From contig JAYKKM010000065.1 in NCBI GenBank assembly GCA_035772405.1, positions 1,566,001 to 1,630,000 of the forward strand: a DNA stretch of 64,000 nucleotides. The letters are read 5' to 3'. This DNA comes from Chrysogorgia sp. JL179-B06. Lineage: Eukaryota > Cnidaria > Anthozoa > Scleralcyonacea > Chrysogorgiidae. Positions 11,488 through 21,230 of this stretch are shown here, piece by piece (position 1 is the stretch's first letter; each line of letters opens with the position of its first letter). Both the position numbers and the translations under genes were made by a program. The notes beneath the pieces are model-generated. The model searched no databases, was not told the origin of the DNA, and saw only the letters and a program-made list of their open reading frames with translations.

Positions 11488-11655
11488 AATATAATCCAAA
11501 TAATAATATAATCCAAAATAATATGATGTAATGGAATATTTGATGTGAACATCTTTGTATATATCATTGTAATTATACAAAGATGTTCACATCAAATATC
11601 CATATATCCATTACAGCATATTATTTTGGATTATATTATTATTTGGATTATATTG
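11488..11655. repeat. AT-rich long palindrome
   Basis: Two arms of about 70-80 bp are inverted copies around a short centre near 11567; the shared core is TTTGATGTGAACATCTTTGT. Related AT-rich repeats (ATCCAATATAATATAATCC) also occur at 10723-10780 and near 11640, so a larger foldback element may have inserted in the 5' part of the 9-kb element. Confidence 0.55.
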
Positions 11656-11757
11656 GACACATTATATTATTATTATTATTATATATTATACTAACGATGG
11701 TATAATCAACTCTTTTTTTGATTGCAGGTCTGAATTGATCTAACGGTGAATAAAAAC

Positions 11758-12745
11758 ATGGCTGAAGGCACAGACCGTACTGGAAAAAGACCAGTGTCGC
11801 TGGAGCCACAGTTATGCCTCATATGCCAGGAGGACAATACGCAAAAGCTCATGACAGCCAGCAGTGATTGTCTCCAGTCAGTTGATACTATTAGGCAACT
11901 CAGGTTGAAATTACATAATGACAATTTCCGAGATGCAACCGATCGACTTACTGAAATACTTCGAGCGGACTCACTTCAACCGTTCAAATGGCATAAGGAC
12001 TGCCGATCTAGTTACATGAGTAAATGTAGAATTGAAAGATTAAGGAAGGCTGGATTGAAAGAAATGAACAACCAAAGTTCGTCTGCATCCATACCAAATT
12101 CCCGTCTGCAAAATGTTAGACTACGGAGCAAAACACCTCAGATAGATTGGAAGCAGTGCATCTTTTGTCAACAAGATCGGAAAGAAGCGCTTCATCTCAT
12201 ACAAGAAATGAAAGTCAGCAACAGAATATTGGAAGCAGCGAAGTATGACCAAATCTTAAGATTTCAACTAGCTTGTGTAAATGATCTTACAGCTGCAGAC
12301 GGAACATATCACCGGAGTTGCATCGTCCAGTTCGAACGTAGGACCAAACGCATAGCAAATGTGTCAACCCAGAGCAAGGATATTACGTTAGCGTGGCTTT
12401 GTCAAGAACTTGAACAATCAGCAGAGCAAGCTGATATCCTGGATATCGTAAATGTGTGGGACAGGTACTGCACAATAGCTAGAGATGCTCAGATAGATAT
12501 ACCATCTTCATTTCTGAGTCGGAGGAACACTTTCAAGGACAAATTAGCTGACCGTCTTGAGGGCAGATACGAATTCGTTGCACTGTGTGATAAGGCTCGA
12601 AATGAACCTCGTACTGTATTGGTTCCATTCAAATTCCGACATATTCCAGTATCAGCGATGCTGGAAGACGACACCACCGATATTAATAGACGTATTCCTT
12701 CATTCAAACATGAGGACAATGATACGTTCCTGACCATGGTCCACG
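11758..12745 (+). CDS. N-terminal part of the 9-kb element's protein, two zinc-binding modules
   Basis: A splice-acceptor-like TTGATTGCAG ends at 11727 and the first ATG is at 11758 (MAEGTDRTGKRPVSLEPQ). Two similar modules follow: CLICQED ... WHKDCRSSY and CIFCQQD ... YHRSCIVQF. Each has a CxxC pair and a later HxxxC, suggesting zinc-binding DNA-recognition domains. The conserved block ends with PSFKHEDNDTFLTMVHV near 12745. The frame stays open to 12870, but those last codons overlap strongly conserved coding sequence on the other strand, so I treat them as read-through beyond an inversion breakpoint. Confidence 0.7.
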
Positions 12746-14428
12746 TGGAACTCAAGGAGGATTTCTGGTGGAAGAACCGACATCTCAGCCAGGTATACAG
12801 TACCCCATCTGGCGTAGTTAACGTGATCGTACCTGAAGAAGAATGGCAGCATACGTTTGAACGCATATAGGTGGAGATCCGATGATCCATCACGTTGCGC
12901 TCTTGTGAAGCAGAGTAGGATGCTGACCATAGTCATATAGTCCCACCAGAATTCAGCATTCGGGTCATCAACTGCAAGAGCTGCCGGGAACTCTTTCATG
13001 GGCTGCCGAAATCTGTCGGCAGTCAGTTTGTCGACCATCTGTGCAATGTGATTGGCGTCTATGGATGTGCAGACCTCTGAGAGTTCGGCTCTCAGTGCAA
13101 CATCAACCCCATCCAGATACGTATAGAGCCGTGGGAGGAGTAGTTGCCAAAGAGCCTGTAGGGTAAGTTTGTGCGTCCTGATGGCACGCGCATACCCCTT
13201 TCCTCCCATGACATGCTGCGCAGCATTGGCTCCCAAAAGATCACACCCTACCCATAGCTCGCTCAGGCCAGACTCGCTCATATGTCGTCCTATTACACCC
13301 AGAAAGTTCATGGCAATGTGAAGTCCTCCAAGGCAAGGTATAAGCACGTCCTTGTACTCTTCTACCGACCACTTCAGTTCCAGCAGCTTCGGATAAAGTG
13401 CCTCGTCCACCGTCAGAACGACATGCTGCTGTTCCATCGATTTGGCCACATGGAGCACTCGCTTGACGACTGTGTTCAACGTATTGAGTTCAGATGTGGG
13501 AGCCTGTATGATAGGTAGGTACCCTACTGTAGTTTTCTCCGGGTTGACTGTGCTCGCCTTTTGGTTGTACAATGTCCAGGAAGGCATTGGTTCGTGAGAT
13601 GACCGGGACAAGATGAATGCCATGTCAGTTGCGTGCGCATTCTGTGCTGAAGGACATTCCTCAGGTGACTGTGTGAAACAATCAGCTGCGATCACACCAC
13701 TGAATGGACGCTCAGTGATTCCTCTGTTTGGTGCAGGTGTGATGTCAGTCATCGCCTCAGGGATTTGGAATGTTCCTGTCTTGGAAATGTCTATTCCAAT
13801 GAGGATATCACCTTCAGGTGGACCGCGTTGCCAGGCAGCAACTTGAGTGGCATGGAATGTCCCTTTTCCATCCAGAGTGTACTCATTAATGTCCACGTTG
13901 TCCGTCGAGAAATGGACGAAGCGACCCTTTACTAGATTTTGGGGAACAACAGCACCGTTGACAGCCATGGTCTCTAATGTCTTCTTGGCCAGTGCAGTGT
14001 CAAGTTTGATTACCTCACGGTAACTCATGATATGACCTGCATTGTGAAACATGTTCACCAGCTGTTTCGAACGTGTAGCTTGGTGAAGGGTACTGGCCAT
14101 TCCTATGTGCTTCGGAGTGAGGAACTTGTCTCCATTGGCTGTGTACATAAGATCCTGCGCAATGCTGATGATTCTAAGCCGTCGTCTGGCTTCGTTGTTA
14201 TCATCGTCCAGTTCATCATCCTCCAGTAGACGCTGACCACCTAGTAACAAGTTCAGAAACATGTACAGGCTATCTGGTATGCTGTCTATTGCTTTGTCTT
14301 CGCTGATGTCTATCCCTTCTGGCTTGGGATGTGACAACATGTCACCACGGATCTGCAATGCCAGGAAGGCAACTTCGTAGTAAAACGCACTGATCGACGC
14401 TTCAATCAGGTTTCGGCAGACCAAAGTA
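12746..14428 (-). CDS. Central transposase-like part of the same protein, lying inverted
   Basis: A long minus-strand frame (LIEASISAFYYEVAF onward) carries HFSTDNVDINEYTLDGKG, a LTVDEALYPKLLELKW motif, MNFLGVIGRHMSESGL, KGYARAIRTHKL and RYDHVNYARWGTVYLAEM. In family members known to me this block sits between the N-terminal zinc modules and the C-terminal nuclease, all on one strand. Here it is on the opposite strand, and its C-terminal end abuts the N-terminal part. The acidic residues in STDNVDIN and LDGKG could belong to an RNase-H-like active site; this is inference. No internal stop is seen over more than 550 codons. Confidence 0.7.
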
Positions 14429-14673
14429 CGGAATGGCTAAACGCTACAGGAAAGAAAAGCGGAGACTTAGTAGGTATCACCAGAATAGCATCCGCACTCA
14501 GTAGATGGACATTGTCGTATAATCTGAGAACGGTCATAGCTTCTCAGACAACAGCAATGCTGAGACTCACAACGGACGATGAAGACGATGAGTACACACA
14601 CAATGAGTGTACGAAAAGTAGGATGGAGAAAGACGACTCTGATGAAGGCAGTATAGTTGTATCGTTGAAACTA
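14429..14673 (+). CDS. Continuation of the same gene after the inversion
   Basis: The plus strand resumes with EWLNATGKKSGDLVGITRIA and SALSRWTLSYNLRT, the block expected just after the HVNYARW motif. A Glu in this region (EWLN) is a candidate third catalytic acid. The reading frame runs to codon CTA at 14671-14673, where a TA-flanked transposon is inserted. Confidence 0.62.
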
Positions 14674-16941
14674 CAGTACTGCTCAGAAATAACCTAACGA
14701 AAACCGCGGTCGAACCTAGGTCGAACCTAGGTCGATCCTCGGTCGAACCTAGGTCGAACCTAGGTCGATCTTCGGTCGATCCTCGGTCGAACCTAGGTCG
14801 ATCCTCGGTCGAACCTAGGTCGATCCTCGGTCGATCCTCGGTCGAACCTAGGTCGTAGTCTGGCGTGACCGCAATCGCTCTTCAAGTTTCACACGATAGG
14901 AAATACGATCATTTACGAAGCTTGCCTTTTCAGTTACGCGACGGCGTTGTTTGGTGAAATGAGAAAACTGTCTATTTACTCATGGAATCGAATTATTTCA
15001 CGCAAATATATCGACGATAAGATGATACGAACGACGAGTTAACATCTGCATGCCAAATTGAAAACTAAACTAATGGGAGAATGCGGTGTGAATGTTTTGA
15101 ATTCTACTATTTGTCGGATCAGACGAGAGCAGCTTGGTTGGAAGCACGAGAAAGCATGCTACTCGTGCAGAAGGCAAACAAGCTTAAAAGATTGGCGTTT
15201 TGTCTCAAAGCTTTAACGGAGAAAGACACGTTTGAAAACGTGATACTCAACGCACTAAAATAGATATAACTTGGCAACAATAATAGCGTTGACACTTCCG
15301 TGGTCACATGTTACGAAATTCGTCTAAATCAATACGGCAAATTGAATTAAAGTTTGACAAACGCATTTTAGCTGCAGAACTTTTTCAGTGAATTGTATTC
15401 GGTACATGTTGGTCTATCAGAGTTAACAGTAACATCTACTTTGTTTCAGCAGATTGCATTAATATGATGACGATGAACAATCCGTTTTCACGTTTATAAA
15501 ATCGATGTGGCTATATAGGTCCGGTAACCGGAACTTGTTCGGGAAAAACTAGAAGTCCGGCAGTCAGTAATCGTAACAGTGATGATAAAATAAAACCTAA
15601 TCATAACCCAAATCCTAACCCTAACCAAAATACTAACCCTAATAAAAAACAATGCAGAAAAGGCAAACTATACCAAACTATATTTTTATCAAACTCGACC
15701 GGAAATATATATTGTTGTTATATCTGCCGGACGAATAGACACTTCGTTATAAAATTCCGTCGCCGTGTAAACGAGACATGAAAAAGCTTCACCTGTGTGA
15801 ACTACTTCGCCCGAAACAGCACTAGAATACAATTATTATTCAATATATTCATACATTCGGCCTCGTGTTGTGGCCAATTCTATTCAAACCTGTCAAGCGA
15901 TATTTTGATTTACGACGCTTTTAGTTTCTTCAACAAAGGCATTCGAACCGTTCAAATCTAATTTTGTTAATGATGATTTTTTGACTTCCTATTAACTTAA
16001 AATATTTTCACTAGCAGATACAGTATTCAATGACGTGGGATCGAAATTTCAATCCCATTGGAACACTTTGGAGGGGCCAAAGAAATAGTGTCGATTTCTT
16101 TTGTTTTGAAAAAACGAGTCGATCCGGCATTGTAAGCCGATCGAATTTTCGATTCGCTTCATGTAAACACAGAAATGGTTGAAACTTCATGCCAATCCAC
16201 TTTTCGACACGTGAATTATCAGTTAGGAATCGAAAATGCTAAAAGGTTTGGTGTAGTGCCGAAATCGTGAATAATAGGTCTAACAATTTCGAGAGAAGGC
16301 CTTCATCAGAGATATAGGCTCTTTCTAGTTTCTGCCATGCTATACGCGGCTGACGCACTGCAATAAATAATGATCGGGGAAAACGGTTTAGGAATTAAAA
16401 CGGATACGCGCTCTGCCGCAATCATTATATTTTCGTAATACTATCACATTCATTAGGTTCGACGAGGATTCACTGCAAACGGTGCCACGAGTGCAGTATA
16501 AGTCGAACATTACTTGAATTAGGTTTTGGACGGCGAAAGCACAACGTTTCACTTTCAACTGCGAATCTCTTGCGCGAGTGTATTCTTGTCAATAGGACAT
16601 GAAACAAACAAAGAATGAAGCCAAACATGAAGATCTATTTTGCTTTTGGTGCCCTCTCTACATTTTAAACTAAACACTTTCCATGTCGGAAATAGTCGGA
16701 ACCCAAGCCGTTTTCACACACGCTAATGTGTATCGACCGCAAACCGAACCGTAAACCGAACCGTAACCGAACCGCAACCTAACGCCAACCGAACCGCAAC
16801 GTAACCCCAACCGAACCCCAACCGAACCGCAACCTAACCCCAACCGAACCGCAACCGAACCCCAACCTAACCCCAACCGAACCGCAACCTAACCCCAACC
16901 GAACCGCAACCGCAGTGTTAGGTTATTTCTGAGCAGTACTG
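14674..16941. mobile_element. Tc1-like non-autonomous TIR element, 2268 bp, with subterminal minisatellites
   Basis: Inverted ends CAGTACTGCTCAGAAATAAC plus CTAAC lie at 14674-14698 and 16917-16941, flanked by TA on both sides (14672-14673 and 16942-16943). Removing the element and one TA restores the interrupted reading frame. Inside the left end is an 11-bp minisatellite (GGTCGAACCTA/GGTCGATCCTC, 14709-14853). Inside the right end is another array with 11-bp sub-units (AACCGAACCGC/AACCTAACCCC, 16740-16915). Between them I see no coding frame of note. A short run of telomere-like CCTAACCCTAACC words lies near 15615. Confidence 0.82.
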
Positions 16942-16943
16942 TA

Positions 16944-18654
16944 CATGGCGTGTTTCAAGATGGCGGTGACACATTGAAGAACATAATCACCAAGGATGTG
17001 GTCACGCCTGTGATTCAAGAATCTCTGCTTAGTGCAGAACACCTTGGACAGGCGCAAATGAAAGTCTTCGTGGACAAACGTCTGTGTGAGCCTCCAGATA
17101 GTAACCAGCACCTGGATCTGAAATCACCCATTAAAAAAAATAAGGCCAAGACATTTGCCTCTTTGTACGAAGTCGTGCAACCTTCCAAGGGCAAGCAAAA
17201 CACTATCAAAGTGGACAGGAACATTCTACAAAGGCTCATAACAGCTTATAGAGCAGGACGCGGGGTAAACCTAGAAAACATCCTCAAGCATGAACTTATG
17301 ACCGTCCCACTGTCTTTGGCCACAACTAGTGGTATTCTACATTCCACCAACAAGTCTGTGTTAGCAAACACTGACGCAACAAGTCAAAACTCCTCCAAAT
17401 GTTACACTCGATGAACCCAGCTGCCTGCTCATTGATGGACAAGCACTTGTGATGGCACTTGGAAAGCCGCCTGACATTAGAACGTTTGGTGACTATGCCA
17501 ACACATTTGCTAACACTGTGTTCAAGATGGGAGCAAAATACCAGAGGATCGACGTAGTCTTCGACAGGTATCAAGGCGAATCAATCAAAGCAGGTACCAG
17601 GACCAAACGCAAGCAGCGCCACCGACCGGTACGTCGTAAAATAGAAAACGAGCCATCAGTTCCTCTCCCATCAGACTGGTCTAGCTTTATGGCACTCGAG
17701 GAAAATAAAGCAGATCTCGCTTTACTACTTTCAAACCATCTGATTGAACACAGCCTGAGAGATGGACCAGTGGTTGTAGTAGCAGGGGGGTTCGCCGAAG
17801 CGACCACTGTCAAGTCATCTGATCCAGATCTCGAAGTCTCCTCTCTGAGGGCTGACCACGAAGAAGCTGATACCCGGCTGATTTTGCACTGCATCCATGC
17901 TGATATGGAAACGATAGTTGTGTCAGTACGTGATACAGACGTGCTTCTTCTACTTCTAGCACACTATGACAGAATGGAATGTACACGTCTCTACATGAAA
18001 GCTGGGACGTCGAAGGCTCCAAAGTATTTCCTAGTACATGAAATTCGCATGTTGCTATCTGCTGGTCAAGTGGACACACTACTTGCCTTTCATGCCGTAA
18101 CCGGCTGTGATAGTGTGTCTCAGTTCAGTTGCCATGGAAAGAAAACAGCCTGGAAGGTGTTCCAGCAACATCATACTGATCTGATTAGCCTAGGCAAGGG
18201 CCCTCTCACCGAAAACATAGCTATATCAACAGAGAAATTCATCTGTAAGATATATGGGGTGCCCGAGGTCGATACATGCAACAAAGCACGAGTCAAGTTG
18301 TTTTGTATCGGTCGTGCACAAGAGACTCTGCCGCCAACCTCAGATGCAGCAAAGTTTCACATCATGCGTTCACACTATCAAGCAAGTGTCTGGAACCAAG
18401 CACACTTGCCATATCCTGCTCTTCCTCCAGTGACCGAAATGGGATGGATGCACCTGGACGGTCAGTTAGTGCCACGGCTACTCTCTCTGCCACCTATCCG
18501 GAAAGCATGCAGGGAGATCACCTCATGTGGTTGTACGAAGGGGTGCCTCAGCCAACGCTGCAACTGCAGGAAAATTCGCATGAAATGCATCGAGGCGTGC
18601 AATTGCAGGAAACTTGGCGACAACTGCCGGAACACTCATGACGACCGGGAATAA
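16944..18654 (+). CDS. C-terminal part of the 9-kb element's protein: FEN1/PIN-like nuclease and CXC motif
   Basis: The frame continues in phase from 14673 as HGVFQDGGDTLKNIITKDVV. One single-base frameshift lies near 17365-17390. After it come CLLIDGQALVMALGKP, IDVVFDRYQG ... RTKRK, HEEADTRLILHC, VSVRDTDVLLLLLAHY and FHAVTGCDSVSQF. The ordered acidic residues suggest a PIN/FEN1 (XPG-like) nuclease fold. The C-terminus has a tesmin-like Cys cluster, SCGCTKGCLSQRCNCRK then CNCRKLGDNC, a probable DNA-binding module. An AATAAA lies at 18786-18791. The enzyme would cut branched or flap DNA if active; activity is inferred only. Confidence 0.7.
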
Positions 18655-19377
18655 GTTCATGTGTGCACATCTACCTGTTGCACACAATGAAGGACTGTAT
18701 ATAACGCTCTGACAGCAAATACGATAAACTCATGCAATTCATGCACGATTAAGTAAAAAATTATTGTCATTGTTCTCGTGTTACAAATAAATTGCAAAAT
18801 TGCTTGTCAAATGTTGGTTTACGTCGAAGCGCATCAGTGTTATTTGGGGGTACCTTACTTTGCTAAGCCAAAATGGGTATTGCATCCCTAATATGCTTCC
18901 TGCTAACATTTAAATCAGATGTAGTGCCTCTGGGCTTTAAAAAATGGGCGGTCTGTGTTCCTGGTGGGGAGGGAGAGGGATGGGGCTTGTGGATCTTATC
19001 TGGTAGACGAATTATTCATCTTCAAAAAAGACAATTTTTGCAATAAATATGAGTTTCAATCAGTTTCTTCACATTTTATATCAAAACTGAATATGGCATT
19101 GGATTCCCCATATATGAAAACCTACAAAAGCACATTTCATTCAAGTTTCTACCTTGTTTAGTCAAAAAGATATGAACATAAATACATTTCAGCCCGTCGT
19201 TAGCGGCCATCTTGGATTTCTCAATTTTAAGGCATTATCGGCCATTTTTGAGCTGGGCATACATCAGATTTGAGTTCAGCACCCCTCAATACCCCTAAAA
19301 AGCTTGTATGCCATAAATTAACACCATTTGCCTTCGGGATTAAGATTTTTTGAGAATTGACCCAGTCTATGTAGCGT

Positions 19378-21230
19378 TTGCTGGACTTTCTTCGCTTATT
19401 ACGGTGGACGCATAGCTGGATAACGGTCCCATAGCTAAACTTCTCACGATAGTGTGCACTAAGTTTCTCCTGCAGCTTCCTAAATGTCATCTTCTTCTCT
19501 CTTTTGGTCTCTCCGGTAAATGTATACACCCCCGTGCGGCGCCATTTATCTGCTCCTACATCTGCTTCTTTCACCATGTCTTCCATAACCTTACCGATAT
19601 CGGGATGTCTTGACAGAACTGTGTTTGATCTTTCTAACGGTTTCCGTCTTCCATGTAGACCCTCTGACTCTATCTCCGCTTTGGCCAACCTTTTTGCTTT
19701 ATACTTAATTCTCTTTATATTTCTGTGAATTTTGTCAAGCTCCTCTTCGCTGATTACATCGGACAAGGCACCACCATTGTCATCGTCATCACTTGCTGTT
19801 TCTGCTACAATTTCTTCTATCCTAATTTCTTTCTGTATAATTTCCGACAAGTACGCTGCACGTGATTGTTCGGTGAGATTAAATTCCAGATCACTCAAAC
19901 CAAGATTTGGAAGCTGATTTGCAAAATCCACTAGAAACTGATCGAATTCCTCCTGAGTGTAGCCATGGCTCTCGAATTTTGGCTCCAATAAGGTAACAAA
20001 TGAAAACCAGTTCCATTGCACCTCTCGAAGGACATCGAGGACAACAATAAATTTCACATCGATTATGGATTGGCCCTTCTCTAGCTGATTTTGCGGGTCT
20101 GGCTGTTGGTCCTGCTTCTGTTGGTCTGGCTGTTGGTCCTGCTTCTGTTGGTCTGGCTGTTGGTCCTGCTCCTGTTGGTCTGGCTGTTGGTCCTGCTTCT
20201 GTTGGTCTGGCTGTTGGTCCTGCTTCTGTTGGTCTGGCTGTTGGTCCTGCTTCTGTTGGTCTGGCTGTTGGTCCTGCTTCTGTTGGTCCTGCTCCTGTTG
20301 ATCTGGCTGGTGGTCCTGCTTCTGTTGGTCTGGCTGATGGTCCTGCTTCTGTTGGTCTGGTTGTTTGTGCTGCTCCCCCTGATCTGGTGGATGGATCTTG
20401 TAGGTTTTCACATAAAACTCGTCGTCATCAGAATCCTCTGAATCAGAACTGTCACTGGACAAGTACAATTCTGGGGCCAGCCCTACTGACTGAAGAAGAA
20501 TCTTCTGTTCCATTTTCGCGAAGTACTGGTGCTTGCTCTTGATTTTGTTAATTTTGGTAGTCGCTGAAATTACCTTCACAGCTCTTTGCTTCATTCGCGC
20601 GATTCCAAACTTAGCCCCCTGGCGTACCGACATATTATGCGATGATGCCATCAAATGTTTCATTCTTTCGCTCTCTCCACAATTTGGTGCTGCATTTAAG
20701 AGAGACTTGAAACTATCTCGGAAAATTAATGATTGTATGTTGGCCTGCACTCCGATTTTACTGTGTTGACCTTTTATTTCATCATAAAGACTGTCTGGTC
20801 TTTTTTCAACTACAACACAACCGCTGTTGATCTTCAGGGTGGTAACTGGCATTTGAAGAAGTTTACATTGAGCCTTCTCACAGTCATACTGTATACCTGG
20901 GAATGCTTCCCTCCATAATTTAGGTAGCGACACCGACTGTTCCTGCAACACTATTTTAGCAGCTTTTACCATTCCGTGACAACCTATTTTGCAGTCCCGA
21001 TGATAACGATTGCAGTTCCGTTCCTTCGCAGAGACATACTCAGCTAGATTCAAGCCGTCTAACAGACTCTCCCTCACTCCTTCCGAAATTCTCTGTGCTG
21101 CTGTGTTTGTCAAATTTTTCCGTTCTTCCCTTCGAAGTGTTTGAACCAATTCATCAAGTAATTGATCCGAATCTTCTCCCATGCCTTGATCGTCTTGCAC
21201 ATGGGAGAACTTTACTCTAAAAAATGCTCC
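19378..21230 (-). CDS. Central part of the same protein, with a long Gln/Asp/Lys repeat
   Basis: The frame opens near 21230 (VKFSHVQDDQGMG) and reaches the nested element at about 19378. It contains a Cys/His-bearing segment (NCNRYHRDCKIGCHGMVK), a Ser/Asp acidic patch, and about ten copies of a 9-residue PDQQKQDQQ unit encoded by a 27-bp minisatellite (20094-20366). An acidic region follows. The conserved end has ADVGADKWRRTGVYTFTG and KFSYGTVIQLCVHRNKRRKS. The last conserved residues (KSSKRY) would join KGVANIRYQ in the 10297-8651 segment once the nested element is removed. A short intron or a decayed junction is possible. Translation past 19339 reads into the inserted ITR and is not real. 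Confidence 0.68.

Larger units (their letters stand above)
10331..19339. mobile_element. Nested 9-kb TTAA-flanked transposon with over 300-bp ITRs (Academ-like, tentative)
   Basis: Long inverted repeats bound the unit: 10337-10652 on the left and 18986-19335 on the right, nearly identical apart from one indel of about 31 bp. TTAA lies just outside each end (10327-10330 and 19340-19343), consistent with a TTAA target duplication, though the last 4-6 bases of the two ends differ. The element sits inside the SAM/PHD gene, exactly at a conserved point or short intron. It carries one long plus-strand gene, now rearranged. A FEN1/XPG-like nuclease fused to a large transposase is a feature I associate with the Academ superfamily; that assignment is tentative. 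Confidence 0.72.

Noticed and set aside
12746..12870. Plus-strand continuation of the N-terminal ORF
   Set aside because: The same bases encode the conserved RYDHVNYARW block on the minus strand, so the plus reading past the inversion breakpoint is chance.
15595..15650. Telomere-like CCTAACCCTAACC words
   Set aside because: Too few and too degenerate to be an interstitial telomere. They lie inside a non-autonomous transposon beside other AACC-rich arrays.
18955..19161. Short plus-strand ORF at the right ITR
   Set aside because: Lies within the ITR and is duplicated as part of an ORF at 10511-10741; no coding signal.
19227..19377. C-terminal extension of the central SAM/PHD segment
   Set aside because: Translation enters the ITR and flank of the nested 9-kb element; not native protein.
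20094..20366. Possible CRISPR-like array
   Set aside because: Contiguous coding tandem repeats without unique spacers, in a eukaryotic transposon gene.
20091..20441. Plus-strand Leu/Val-rich ORF resembling a membrane protein
   Set aside because: It is the antisense of the 27-bp Gln/Asp-coding minisatellite; the repetitive Leu/Val pattern follows from that.
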